From assembly GCA_003252455.1 (NCBI GenBank), contig QKED01000097.1, forward strand, positions 1-54,255: a DNA stretch of 54,255 nt, read 5' to 3'. Made by a program: the position numbers and the translations under genes. Below, piece after piece: positions 9,447-18,581 of this stretch (positions within the stretch are counted from its first letter, which is position 1; each line of letters starts with the position of its first letter). This DNA is from Gammaproteobacteria bacterium. GTDB lineage: Bacteria > Pseudomonadota > Gammaproteobacteria > Thiohalomonadales > Thiohalomonadaceae. The notes beneath the pieces are model-generated. The model did no database searches. It saw only the letters and a list, made by a program, of their open reading frames with translations, and was not told the origin of the DNA.

Positions 9447-9506
9447 ACGGCGCTGATTTGAGTCTCAGCTTGCGGGGCGCCTTATAAAAAACCGCTAAAG
9501 CGAGGG
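9447..9506 (+). ncRNA. SAM-II riboswitch aptamer
   Basis: The segment matches the SAM-II class in order and spacing: P1 GGCGC (9449-9453) with GCGCC (9477-9481), the conserved TGATTT loop (9454-9459), TTGC (9470-9473), an A-rich linker (TTATAAA), and GCTAAAG (9494-9500). A pseudoknot helix can be drawn base by base: TTGC 9470-9473 with GC(T)AA 9494-9498, GC 9468-9469 with GC 9500-9501, and CTC 9464-9466 with GAG 9502-9504. T9496 is left unpaired, as for the SAM-contacting U in the known structure. SAM-II RNAs sense S-adenosylmethionine and control methionine genes, mostly in alphaproteobacteria. Here it precedes metZ. Confidence 0.9.
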
Positions 9507-9511
9507 TAAAG

Positions 9512-9548
9512 ACCTGCTTTAGCACACGTATGCAAAGCGGGTTTTTTT
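9512..9548 (+). terminator. Riboswitch-controlled terminator (expression platform)
   Basis: ACCTGCTTTaGCA (9512-9524) pairs with TGCAAAGCGGGT (9531-9542) with one bulged A and one G-U pair, followed by a T-run to 9548. A competing antiterminator pairs GCTAAAGCgAGG (9494-9505) with CCTGCTTTAGC (9513-9523). SAM binding locks 9494-9504 in the pseudoknot, so the terminator would form and metZ would be off at high SAM. Confidence 0.88.
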
Positions 9549-9581
9549 ATGCCCGCGCCGAGTGTTTACGAGGAGTAGACC

Positions 9582-10772
9582 ATGCAGCATGATCCCCTGG
9601 CGTGGGAGACGTTCGAACTGTCCACTGTGGCAGTGCGCGCCGGTGTCCATCGCACCAACGAAGGCGAGCACGCCGAGCCCATTTTTGCCACCTCCAGCTT
9701 TGTCTTCGGCTCCGCTGCGGAGGCGGCGGCCCGCTTCGGTGGCAGTGAGCCGGGCAATATCTACTCGCGCTTCACCAATCCGACGGTACGCACCTTCGAG
9801 GAGCGTCTCGCCGCACTGGAGGGGGCGGAGCGTTGTGTCGCCACCAGTTCGGGGATGGCCGCCATCCTTGCCACCTGTATGGGCCTGCTCAAGGCGGGCG
9901 ACCACATCGTCGCCTCGCGTTCGCTGTTCGGCACCACGCCGGTACTGTTCAATAACTTTCTCACCAAGTTCGGGGTGGAGGTGAGCTATGTGACCCTCTC
10001 CGAGCTGGAGAGCTGGCGCCTGGCCCTGCGCCCCAATACCCGCCTGTTGTTCCTGGAGACCCCCTCCAACCCGCTGACCGAAATGGTCGATATCACTGCG
10101 GTGGCCGAGTTGGCACATGCCCATGGCGCCCTGCTGGCGGTGGACAACTGCTTTTGTACCCCAATCCTGCAGCGCCCCCTGGACCTGGGGGCCGACCTGG
10201 TGGTGCATTCGGCGACCAAGTATCTGGATGGGCAGGGGCGTGCATTGGGCGGGGCCGTGGCGGGCTCGGCGGCGCTGCTGGAGTCGGTCTACAGCTTCCT
10301 GCGCAGTGCCGGACCGACCCTGAGTCCTTTCAACGCGTGGATCTTTCTCAAGGGGTTGGAGACGCTACCACTGCGCATGCGTGCCCACTGCGAGGGGGCT
10401 CAGGTGGTGGCCGAGTGGTTGGCGCTCCAGCCGGAGGTGGCACGGGTCTACTACCCGGGGCTCGCGTCGCACCCGCAACACGCCCTGGCCCAGCGCCAGC
10501 AGAGGGGCTTTGGTGGCATCGTTACCTTCGAGGTGAAGGGTGGCAGAGCGGTGGCCTGGCGGGTGATCGACGCCACCCGACTCTTCTCCATCACCGCGAA
10601 TCTGGGGGATGTGAAGAGCACCATCTCACATCCGGCCACTACCACCCATGGGCGCATGAGCCCGGAGGCGCGGACCCAGGCTGGGGTCACGGATGGATTG
10701 ATCCGCCTTTCCATCGGCCTAGAGGCCCCTGCCGACCTGATCTCTGATCTCGCGCTCGGGTTGAAGGGGTAG
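9582..10772 (+). CDS. metZ: O-succinylhomoserine sulfhydrylase MetZ
   Basis: MetZ makes homocysteine directly from O-succinylhomoserine and sulfide, using PLP. The 396-residue protein is a Cys/Met-metabolism fold type I enzyme with the PLP lysine Lys213 in SATKYLDGQG, the phosphate-contact SSGMAA at 89-94, and the SNPL substrate segment. Close relatives include cystathionine gamma-synthase; the MetZ call rests on overall sequence pattern and on its position after purF, as in pseudomonads. GAGGAG lies 8 bases before the ATG. The gene sits directly behind the SAM-II riboswitch. Use of free sulfide fits a sulfur-oxidising host. Confidence 0.9.
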   Translation: MQHDPLAWETFELSTVAVRAGVHRTNEGEHAEPIFATSSFVFGSAAEAAARFGGSEPGNIYSRFTNPTVRTFEERLAALEGAERCVATSSGMAAILATCMGLLKAGDHIVASRSLFGTTPVLFNNFLTKFGVEVSYVTLSELESWRLALRPNTRLLFLETPSNPLTEMVDITAVAELAHAHGALLAVDNCFCTPILQRPLDLGADLVVHSATKYLDGQGRALGGAVAGSAALLESVYSFLRSAGPTLSPFNAWIFLKGLETLPLRMRAHCEGAQVVAEWLALQPEVARVYYPGLASHPQHALAQRQQRGFGGIVTFEVKGGRAVAWRVIDATRLFSITANLGDVKSTISHPATTTHGRMSPEARTQAGVTDGLIRLSIGLEAPADLISDLALGLKG

Positions 10773-10776
10773 GGGC

Positions 10777-11994
10777 GTGCAAGCGCACGTGAGCCTGCTG
10801 CGCCTCTATGCCGCAGCGCTCGCACTCGTGCAGGGACGACGGCTGGTGCGAGAGGCGTTGGAGGCTCGGCCCCTGGCCTCTTCTGGGCCCGTGCACCTGC
10901 TGGCCGTGGGCAAGGCGGCGGGGAGCATGGCCAAGGGGGCGTTAGAGTCGCTCGGTGATGACCTGATCGATGGGTTGGTGATTACCAAGGAGGGGTATGC
11001 CGAGCCTGGGCTGCCGGTGCGCATCGAGCAGCGGGTGGCGGGTCACCCGATACCCACAGCGGCGAGCCTTGAGGCCGGTGAGCGGGTCGTTGCCTACCTG
11101 CAGCAGATGCCTGAGGGGGAACCCCTGCTGTTTCTCCTCTCTGGGGGGGCCTCGGCGCTGATGGAGCGATTGGTACCCGGGGTGAGTCTCGAACAGTGGC
11201 GAGCGGCCAACGCCTGGCTGTTGGCCAGTGGCTATCCCATCGAGGCGGTCAATGCCGTGCGGAAGCGACTCTCGCAGCTCAAGGCAGGGGGACTGTTGAC
11301 CTGGTGTGGTGGGCGCGAGGTGCGTGAGCTGGTGCTCTCAGACGTGCTGGGTAATGACTTGGGTAGTATCGGTTCGGGGCCGCTTCATCCGGGTTTGGGT
11401 CCGCTACCGCAGGGAGTGCCGGACTGGTTGCGCGTGTTGTTGGATGAATCTCGACCACTCGCGAGGGACAGGGCGTCGCTCACGACCCAACTGCTGGCCG
11501 ATAACACCGCCTTGTTGGATGCCGTCGAGCATGCGGCGCGGCGCGAGGGCCTAGTGGTGTGGCGCCATGCCGAGCCCATGCAGGGTGAGGCCGAGCTGTT
11601 CGGTCGGGGCCTGGCCGAGGGGTTGTTGGCTGCCCCGGCCGGGCTCCACCTCTGGGGCGGCGAGTGCACTGTCACACTACCTGACGCGCCGGGGGTGGGG
11701 GGGCGCTGCCAGGCCCTGGCGTTGGCCGCCAGCGAGGTGTTGGCCGGGGAGGAGGGGATTACCTTGCTGGCGGGTGCGTCGGATGGGAGTGATGGTCCTG
11801 GTGAGAGTGCCGGCGCCTGGGTGGATGGCGGGAGTTGGAGGGCACTGTTACGAGAGGGCATCGACCCACACGAGGCGCTATGCCGTGCCGATGCGGGTAC
11901 GGCACTCGGCGCGCTGGGGGCACTGATCGACACGGGTCCGACTGGAAGTAATCTCAACGACCTGTTACTCGCCTGGGTCGATCACTCCTCATAG
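10777..11994 (+). CDS. Glycerate 2-kinase / MOFRL-family protein (GckA/TtuD type)
   Basis: The 405-residue protein belongs to the family that phosphorylates glycerate to 2-phosphoglycerate; some members were first annotated as hydroxypyruvate reductase. Family segments visible are LLAVGKAAGSMAKGAL near the start, LLSGGASALME, the C-terminal MOFRL-type GGECTVTLPD, and GASDGSDGP. The GTG start is four bases after the metZ stop, so it probably shares the metZ transcript and its SAM control; a second GTG at 10789 is possible. The 3' end overlaps the convergent acyl-CoA synthetase gene by 13 bp. Confidence 0.85.
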   Translation: MQAHVSLLRLYAAALALVQGRRLVREALEARPLASSGPVHLLAVGKAAGSMAKGALESLGDDLIDGLVITKEGYAEPGLPVRIEQRVAGHPIPTAASLEAGERVVAYLQQMPEGEPLLFLLSGGASALMERLVPGVSLEQWRAANAWLLASGYPIEAVNAVRKRLSQLKAGGLLTWCGGREVRELVLSDVLGNDLGSIGSGPLHPGLGPLPQGVPDWLRVLLDESRPLARDRASLTTQLLADNTALLDAVEHAARREGLVVWRHAEPMQGEAELFGRGLAEGLLAAPAGLHLWGGECTVTLPDAPGVGGRCQALALAASEVLAGEEGITLLAGASDGSDGPGESAGAWVDGGSWRALLREGIDPHEALCRADAGTALGALGALIDTGPTGSNLNDLLLAWVDHSS

Positions 11995-13787
11995 AGACGT
12001 TCGATGGCCGTGGCGTAGTGCTCCAACACCTTGTTGCGCTTGGTCTTCATGGTCGGGGTGAGCAGGCCGTTGTCCACCGTCCACGGCTCCATGGTCAGGT
12101 GCACACGGCGCACCTTGGCGTAGCCGGGAAAGTCGTGGAGCAGGGTGGCACAGCGACGTACCACCTGGGACTTCACCTCACGTGATTCGAGGCTGTCCGG
12201 CGACATGGGGTCGAGGCCGATGTGCTGCACAAAGACCGGCCATGCCTCGGCGTTGACTACGATGAGCGCCGAAAGGTGTGAACGCCCCTCTCCGACGACC
12301 ATCACCTGTTCGAACAACGGGTCGATAGTGAGGGCCATTTCCAGGTCGCCTGGGGGCACTTTCTCGCCGTTCGAGAGCACCAGGATATCCTTGATACGAC
12401 CGGTGATGAAGATGAATCCTTTGTCGTCGATGCGTGCTTGATCGCCAGTCTTGAGCCAGCCGTCCGCCTCGATCATGCGTTTGGTAGCCGCGTGGTTATT
12501 CCAATAACCCATCATTACCCCGGGACTCTTCACCTGCAGCTCGCTCTTCTCGCCGATCCGCACCTTGATGCCGCGCAGGGCGACGCCGACGCTGGCGGGG
12601 TTGTTGTGTTCCGGGGTGTTGATGCTGATGACAGGGCTGGTCTCGGTGAGGCCGTAACCCTGCAGGATGGTCACTCCCAGGCCGATGAAGGTCTTGGCGA
12701 TCTCGAATGGCATGGCCGCCCCACCGCAGACAGCGAGACGCAGACGACCACCGAGTTTCGCTTGGACCTTGTTCGCTACCACTTTCTTGAGCAACGGCCA
12801 GAGGAGGAAACTCAGGTGCCAGCCGCGGCGTGCCTGTTGGTATTCGAACAGGGTGTAACCGACCTTCACCGTGGTGTGGAAGAGCATTCGAGCGATCGGC
12901 GTGCCTTTCTCCAGTTGTTGGCTGATGCGTCCATGTACCCGCTCGAAGATGCGCGGTACGGCGATCATCACCGTTGGTTGGACGGTGAGCAGGTCCTCGG
13001 CCAACTGCGGGATGGAGCGGGCGAAGGCAACGCTGGAACCTGCCGCCATTGGCAGATAGTAACCGCCCGTACGCTCTAACGTATGAGACAAGGGGAGGAA
13101 TGAGAGGAAGATGTCGTCGGGGTAGACCGAGACCATGGTCAGACCCGCATGGATCACTGACAGAATGTTGTGATGCGAGAGCATCACCCCCTTGGGACGC
13201 CCTGTGGTGCCGGATGTATAGACGATGGTGGCGAGGGCGTGGGGGTCGAGTTCGCGCAAGGGTGGGTTGCTGGCAGGCCCGGCGAGCCAATCATTGGCGG
13301 TGATGACGCGCGGGTCGAGGTTGTCGGTGGCGCGGTCATCCAGAACGATGATGCGTTTGAGCGCAGACTCCTCCTCGATCGATTCCAAGAGTCGCTTGAG
13401 GCGGCTGAGATCCTGTACCAGCAGTAGCTTGATATCGGCGTCCTGGAGAATATAGGCGATGCTGTCGGGTCGATCATCGGTATAAAGAGGTACGACGACC
13501 AGCCCCAGGCTGAGGGCCGCCTGCTCGAAGACGATCCACTCCGAACAGTTTCGTAACAGGACAGCGACCCGATCCCCCCGTTGTAGTTCCTCACAGGCCA
13601 TGCGCGCACGCCAGCGCTCGACTTGGAGGGACGTCTCCTCCCAAGTCAGCATCTCCCAGCGCTTCGACTCTTTATTGAAGCCATGGTAGGCCGGGGTCGA
13701 ACCAGAGCGATGAACGCGAAGGCGGAACAGACCGTCGAGGGTCTTTGCATGGTCGATATTGATGATGTCTTCGCTGTGGTGTGACAT
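11982..13787 (-). CDS. Long-chain acyl-CoA synthetase (AMP-forming)
   Basis: The 601-residue protein activates a fatty acid with ATP and CoA. The AMP-binding signature IVYTSGTTGRPKG is at residues 188-200, followed by the adenine-contact GYGLTETSPVIS and the hinge segment GWLKTGDQARID. The length and the C-terminal MKTKRNKVLEHYATAIERLYE resemble the FAA1/FadD15-type long-chain branch rather than E. coli FadD. The exact substrate cannot be read from sequence. It is a single-gene unit, convergent with the glycerate kinase gene and divergent from the exopolysaccharide genes. Confidence 0.9.
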   Translation of the reverse strand: MSHHSEDIINIDHAKTLDGLFRLRVHRSGSTPAYHGFNKESKRWEMLTWEETSLQVERWRARMACEELQRGDRVAVLLRNCSEWIVFEQAALSLGLVVVPLYTDDRPDSIAYILQDADIKLLLVQDLSRLKRLLESIEEESALKRIIVLDDRATDNLDPRVITANDWLAGPASNPPLRELDPHALATIVYTSGTTGRPKGVMLSHHNILSVIHAGLTMVSVYPDDIFLSFLPLSHTLERTGGYYLPMAAGSSVAFARSIPQLAEDLLTVQPTVMIAVPRIFERVHGRISQQLEKGTPIARMLFHTTVKVGYTLFEYQQARRGWHLSFLLWPLLKKVVANKVQAKLGGRLRLAVCGGAAMPFEIAKTFIGLGVTILQGYGLTETSPVISINTPEHNNPASVGVALRGIKVRIGEKSELQVKSPGVMMGYWNNHAATKRMIEADGWLKTGDQARIDDKGFIFITGRIKDILVLSNGEKVPPGDLEMALTIDPLFEQVMVVGEGRSHLSALIVVNAEAWPVFVQHIGLDPMSPDSLESREVKSQVVRRCATLLHDFPGYAKVRRVHLTMEPWTVDNGLLTPTMKTKRNKVLEHYATAIERLYEE

Positions 13788-14410
13788 GAGAGACTGCCCT
13801 TCGGAATTTTTATTGTTTTTCGCTGCCGTGGGTGATGACAGGAGGGTAAAACTACCACAACTAAGATGGAGGGGATATCAAATAGAGGACGGGGGCGAGA
13901 CCATACACGGCGGAGGGAACGGCACACTATTGTGACTCTTGTCACCAAAAGCGTGTCACACTGAACGCGAGCCAGAGAGCCTGTGGTATGTTACATGAGA
14001 CATGGGTAGCGATATAGGACGGCTACCGTGTGTCGTCAATGTGATGACACTTGTAACAATTCGTGTGGTAAGATTCAGGGCAATGTCCTTAATGGGAATG
14101 AGCTGTGCAGTGTCTGTTCGCGTGGCTCTTGGCCAGCTGACCGGTCATGCTGTTACGAGTGCTTCCTTGCTCTTGATATGCCAAAGATCTACTATTACAC
14201 GGTCTTTGTCATCAGGCCTTTAAGCCCCTGTTGTGGGCGAAACAGGGTCAGAAGAGGATGCTGATCCTGGGCTCGATTAAGGTGGCGATAAGGTTAAGTT
14301 GACGTAGCACGCAGGCTCTGTTGTTCCCTCTAGATGCGTTTGGCGTGCCACAAATCAGAACAACAACGTTCTTCGTTTCAAGCAATTACTGAATGGCAGG
14401 AAGTGCAGGT
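13788..14410. other. 622-bp intergenic region between acyl-CoA synthetase and exopolysaccharide genes
   Basis: No convincing gene is present. It should hold the leftward promoter of the acyl-CoA synthetase gene and the rightward promoter of the exopolysaccharide operon. Visible elements are an inverted repeat GTGACtctTGTCAC near 13932-13945 followed by GTGTCACAC, and a candidate promoter TGACAC-18-TAAGAT around 14045-14075, which would give a leader of over 300 bases. A region that is less GC-rich than the neighbouring genes covers much of 13790-14400. Confidence 0.5.
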
Positions 14411-15595
14411 ATGAATCATTGGAAGCTTTCTTCGGGTCTATTGACCATTGCGGCCCTCTCTACCGCTAACCTTGCGTTCGCCGCAGGTGGTGCAGGTGGT
14501 TTCCGCATGGGGCCGGTCAGCGTGGCACCGTCTCTGGGTGTCCTCATTCAAAACGACGACAACGTTGAGCTGAAGGCAGATGGGCTCGAAACGAGTTCCA
14601 TGGTTACGGTGATTACCCCCGCGGTGGGCTTTGGTCTGTTCAACAAGACTGACAAGTACTACCTCACCTACAAGGCCGATATCGGTCGCTACGCCGATAG
14701 CGAATCCAACGATTACGAGGATATGGAGCTTGCCCTGGGTGCCGATATGGGCTTCACCCGAAAGGCGCGCCTCTCCCTCGAAGCGCGCTACGTCGACGGG
14801 CACGATGGCGTGGGCACCACCAACCTGCCTGGTGTTATTACCCCCTCCGAGTGGCATACCTACGGGGCCAGCGGTACTTTTAGTTACGGTAGTGTCTCCT
14901 CACGCGGTTTCGTTGCTCTCACCGCTGGGCACGAGGTTCGCCGCTACGACACGAATCTCTCCCTCACGGACGTAAACAACACCGATACCCTGAGCTACGG
15001 CGTGCACTTCGCACTGCGTATGGCCAGCCGTATCTACCTGACTCTGGATGGTACCGCGACAGATGTTGATTACATCCACGTGAAGTCGACTCAGGATAAC
15101 CTGAGCACCATCGTGAGTCTGGGTATGCGCTGGACGGTGAGCGGGAAGACTACCGGCTTCTTGAAGGTTGGTTCTCAGGAGCGCGACTTTGACTCCGCAC
15201 TGCGCGATGACTATACCGGTACCTTCTGGGATGCAAGCGTCGAGTGGACTCCGGTCCGCCATAGCAAGTTTGTCCTCTCTACCGGTCAGCGCGCGACCGA
15301 CGACAGTGTGACCGATAACCTCGTGAGCAAGTATGCCGGTCTCGATTGGATCCACACCTGGAGCAGCAAGGTATCGACGACCTTGGGTGGTAAGGTGATG
15401 AATTCTACCTTCGAGGGTGGCCAAGAGGGCGGGCGTGAAGACGACATGACTCAGGCCCAGGCTCGTATCGACTATCAGATGCGCCGTTGGCTCGGCCTTG
15501 GTCTGGGTGTGCGCTCCACCGAACGCAGCTCAAGCCTGGCCGCCTATGATTACAAGCAGAACGTTGTCTTCCTCTCCATGAAGGCGACCATGTAG
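14411..15595 (+). CDS. Outer-membrane beta-barrel protein of an exopolysaccharide system (BBP2-like)
   Basis: The 394-residue protein starts with a signal peptide (MNHWKLSSGLLTIAALSTANLAFA, cleavage near residue 24), then VAPSLGVLIQNDDNVEL, typical of the beta-barrel porin 2 family found in polysaccharide clusters. The rest alternates polar and aromatic/hydrophobic residues with short turns, as expected for a large barrel. An ATG at 14393 is in frame, but ATG 14411 has AGGAAG 7 bases upstream and gives the better signal peptide. It is first in a row with a Wza-like export protein and a Wzc-like kinase, so a role as the outer-membrane pore or secretin-like partner is likely. Confidence 0.8.
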   Translation: MNHWKLSSGLLTIAALSTANLAFAAGGAGGFRMGPVSVAPSLGVLIQNDDNVELKADGLETSSMVTVITPAVGFGLFNKTDKYYLTYKADIGRYADSESNDYEDMELALGADMGFTRKARLSLEARYVDGHDGVGTTNLPGVITPSEWHTYGASGTFSYGSVSSRGFVALTAGHEVRRYDTNLSLTDVNNTDTLSYGVHFALRMASRIYLTLDGTATDVDYIHVKSTQDNLSTIVSLGMRWTVSGKTTGFLKVGSQERDFDSALRDDYTGTFWDASVEWTPVRHSKFVLSTGQRATDDSVTDNLVSKYAGLDWIHTWSSKVSTTLGGKVMNSTFEGGQEGGREDDMTQAQARIDYQMRRWLGLGLGVRSTERSSSLAAYDYKQNVVFLSMKATM

Positions 15596-15742
15596 CGACC
15601 GACCGCTTTGCGGAGTTTCTACAAAGAAGGGATGCACGCATAGAGAACTTGCCGGATGAGTGCCTGTCTATACTCAGGCAGCTGAGGCGGTTCTCGACTG
15701 TGTGTATCCTTTTTTTTGGCCTGACGAACTAGCAATATCGGG

Positions 15743-16306
15743 ATGGTGGAATCAGTGACTTACTCAAATCGAACAGTGTTGTTGGCTCTTTTCTCTCTGT
15801 TGATTCTGTGTGCTTCGCCCTGGTCTGCTGTTCAGGCAGAGGATTTGGGTAACTACCGTTTCGGTGCGGGCGATGTCATTAAGATACAGGTCTATGGGGA
15901 ACCCGAGCTGTCAATGGAGACGGTGATCCGAGATCGCGGTGTCATCTCATATCCCTTCCTAGGTGAAATTCAGATGCTGGGTCTCACCGTCGGGCAGTTG
16001 GAGAGGAAGTTGGCCGGTGAACTGTCAGCCGGCTATCTGATCGACCCTAAAGTTACTGTGACTATCAGTCAATACCGGAAGTTCTTTGTGAACGGTCAGG
16101 TGCAGTCGCCGGGGGGTTATAGTTACCAGCCCGAAATGACGGTGCGCAAGGCACTTACCATCGCTGGTGGTATTACCGATCGGGGTTCTTATAGCAATAT
16201 CACATTGGTACGAGATTCTGATCCCAGCAAATCGCCAGTGGAAGTAGGAATGGATGCAGAGGTTAACCCTGGTGACATCCTTACAGTCGAAGAGAGTTTC
16301 TTCTAG
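15743..16306 (+). CDS. Polysaccharide export protein, short periplasmic type
   Basis: The 187-residue protein has a signal peptide (cleavage near residue 32, AVQA-ED) and then a polysaccharide-export domain (YRFGAGDVIKIQVYGEPELS to about 115) and one SLBB-like repeat (FFVNGQVQSPGGYSY onward). No convincing lipobox is present and the protein ends at EESFF, so it lacks the C-terminal amphipathic helix that forms the outer-membrane pore in E. coli Wza. It therefore needs a separate outer-membrane partner, most simply the beta-barrel encoded upstream. It lies 47 bp before the Wzc-like gene. Confidence 0.88.
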   Translation: MVESVTYSNRTVLLALFSLLILCASPWSAVQAEDLGNYRFGAGDVIKIQVYGEPELSMETVIRDRGVISYPFLGEIQMLGLTVGQLERKLAGELSAGYLIDPKVTVTISQYRKFFVNGQVQSPGGYSYQPEMTVRKALTIAGGITDRGSYSNITLVRDSDPSKSPVEVGMDAEVNPGDILTVEESFF

Positions 16307-16352
16307 TCACAAGACATTCTGCGGCTATGGATCGCACTAAGAGGTAGTACAG

Positions 16353-18548
16353 GTGAGTGAGTCAGTTCAATTCGAGGAGTCCTCGATCAATCTTCAAGAT
16401 TACTTTCGCGTAATCGGGAAGTTTAAGTGGAACATTGTGGGTTTATCTGTCGTCATCACCGTCCTTGGACTGCTGGTGATCTTCTCCCTGCCGCAGATCT
16501 ATCGTTCGACCGCTACGCTCATCCTTGAGGCGGGGGCGAGCAAGGTCGTTTCAATCCCGGACCTCTTCTCCGTCGATGGGAACAAACGTGGCTTCTACTG
16601 GACCCAAGCGCAGATCCTCAAGTCTCGCGAGTTAGCAGAGCGCGTCATCGACCGCCTGAATATCTCCGAACATTACGAGTATAAGATCGAACGGCGCGGA
16701 GGTGGATTCAGTTTTAAAGACCTGCTCCCCAAAGGGATCTTGCCGCAACATGATGAGGTGAGCCTTGAGCAGAATACAGATAAGGTCAACGAGCTGATTC
16801 GTAGTTCGATCGTGGCCAAATTCTCAAGCAACCTGAGTGTGGAAGTTGTTAACAACAGTCAGGTTGTGTACATCAGTTTCGATTCCGGTGACCCAGAGCT
16901 TGCCGCTAAGGTGCCAAATGCCCTGGTTGATATCTACATTGAGAGCATTCTTGAGTCACGTTTGGAGATGACCAGAAAGGCGACCAGTTGGCTTACGTCG
17001 CGTCTGGAGAATCTACGCAAGAATCTCGAAGACTCCGAAAAGGCACTGCAGGACTACCGTGAGCGTTCCGGTCTCATTGATGTCGAAGGCGTCCGGACCA
17101 CGGTTGCAGCAAAGCTGGCTGAGCTTACTTCACGCTTAGTCGAGGCGCGTAAGCTTCGTGCGCAAGCTGAAAACATCTATAACCAAGTCAATGGTGTTAA
17201 GGACATGGAGCGCCTGGAGGCGATCCCGTCCGTACTGGGGCACCCACTGGTTAATCAGTTTAAACAGAACGAGGCGGATGCACTGCGGGTGCTCTCAGAA
17301 CTGAGGCAGCGCTACGGTGACAAGCATCCAAAGATCGTTGCAGCAGCGACAGAGCTGGAGACGATACGCGCCAATATCCGTAAGCAAATCCGCCAGATCA
17401 TCAGCGGTATCAAGTCTGAATATGATTTGGCGGTTGCTGACGAGCGAGCGATTGCTGATGATGTGCGTAAGGTCGAGTTGGAAGTTCAGGAGATTAATCG
17501 TAAGGAGTACGAGCTGCGTGTCCTTGAGCGTGACGTCGAATCTAATCGCCAGTTGTACGATATGTTCCTGACACGTTTCAAAGAGACGAGCATTGCCGAC
17601 GATATGCAGTCGCCGATCGGTCGTCTAGTAGACCCTGCACGCCCATCGTTCTCGCCCTACAAACCTAATGTACAGAATCTCTCCCTTGCGGTATTCGTCG
17701 CGAGTGTGGTCTTCAGCATTGTCTTGGCATTCGTAATGGAATTCCTCGACCACACCTTCAAGGGTATCGAAGATGTCGAGCGACGTCTGAAGTTGTCGCT
17801 GATTGGCGTATTGCCACTGATGCGCAACATGAAGGAGAACAAGTCACCGCAGAAGCAGTTCCTCTCGGACAAGCGCAGCAACTTCTCCGAGTCGGTACGT
17901 ACGATCCGCACAGGTCTGCTGCTTTCTGGCCTGGATAACCCGCATAAGGTAGTTGAGGTGACCTCATCACTGCCTGGTGAGGGTAAGAGTACTGTGGCTG
18001 TTAATCTGGCACTGGCCTTGGCGGAAATGGAGAAGGTGCTCCTGCTGGATGCGGATATGCGCCGCCCCTCGGTGGGCAAGACCTTCGGCTTTGACCCCAA
18101 GGTGACAGGCCTCTCAGCACTGGTTGCGGGTAGTGCCAAGGCCTCGGAGTGTATCCACAAGGTGGAGGACACCAACCTCTGGATCCTCCCCTCGGGCATC
18201 GTTCCGCCGAATCCTCTGGAGCTGCTCTCGTCCAAACGCTTCGCCGATGTGCTGCAACAGCTGGGTGAGGTGTATGACCGAATCGTCATCGATAGTGCGC
18301 CGACTCAGGCTGTGAGTGATGCACTGGTGCTCTCCAAACACGCCAGCGCACTGCTGTATGTGGTCAAGGCCGACACGACCCCGTATCACGTTGCTCAGCA
18401 GGGCATCAAGCGTCTGCGTGAGGTCAACGCACCCTTGTTGGGTGTGGTTCTGAACCGCGTCGACATCGAGAAGGCGACCGGCTATGGCAAGTCCGGTTAC
18501 GGATATCAGGGCTACTACAGCAGTGGCTACGGTAGCGACCCGGGCTGA
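16353..18548 (+). CDS. Polysaccharide co-polymerase with cytoplasmic tyrosine autokinase (Wzc/GumC-like)
   Basis: The 731-residue inner-membrane protein has a Wzz domain with membrane helices near residues 28-50 and about 445-465, and a long coiled-coil periplasmic part between them (residues about 200-410). The C-terminal BY-kinase domain has Walker A (LPGEGKST, near 538-546), Walker A' (LLLDADMRRPS, near 562-572) and Walker B (RIVIDSAP, near 643-650). A terminal cluster of six tyrosines (YGKSGYGYQGYYSSGYG) is the expected autophosphorylation site. A GTG start is used. The kinase and the downstream PHP phosphatase would form a phosphorylation cycle controlling polymer length and export. Confidence 0.93.
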   Translation: MSESVQFEESSINLQDYFRVIGKFKWNIVGLSVVITVLGLLVIFSLPQIYRSTATLILEAGASKVVSIPDLFSVDGNKRGFYWTQAQILKSRELAERVIDRLNISEHYEYKIERRGGGFSFKDLLPKGILPQHDEVSLEQNTDKVNELIRSSIVAKFSSNLSVEVVNNSQVVYISFDSGDPELAAKVPNALVDIYIESILESRLEMTRKATSWLTSRLENLRKNLEDSEKALQDYRERSGLIDVEGVRTTVAAKLAELTSRLVEARKLRAQAENIYNQVNGVKDMERLEAIPSVLGHPLVNQFKQNEADALRVLSELRQRYGDKHPKIVAAATELETIRANIRKQIRQIISGIKSEYDLAVADERAIADDVRKVELEVQEINRKEYELRVLERDVESNRQLYDMFLTRFKETSIADDMQSPIGRLVDPARPSFSPYKPNVQNLSLAVFVASVVFSIVLAFVMEFLDHTFKGIEDVERRLKLSLIGVLPLMRNMKENKSPQKQFLSDKRSNFSESVRTIRTGLLLSGLDNPHKVVEVTSSLPGEGKSTVAVNLALALAEMEKVLLLDADMRRPSVGKTFGFDPKVTGLSALVAGSAKASECIHKVEDTNLWILPSGIVPPNPLELLSSKRFADVLQQLGEVYDRIVIDSAPTQAVSDALVLSKHASALLYVVKADTTPYHVAQQGIKRLREVNAPLLGVVLNRVDIEKATGYGKSGYGYQGYYSSGYGSDPG

Positions 18549-18581
18549 TTGGGCATCAGGTCGAGAGAGTAAGGTTTGCGG

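Noticed and set aside
11306-11926. Extra plus-strand frames inside the glycerate kinase gene
   Set aside because: They are alternative-frame shadows rich in Trp, Arg and Cys without starts or domains.
14028-14264. Cys-rich 78-residue open frame (GTG start) before the exopolysaccharide genes
   Set aside because: It overlaps the best candidate promoter, has no ribosome site, and its Cys residues come from a TGT-rich stretch rather than a conserved spacing.
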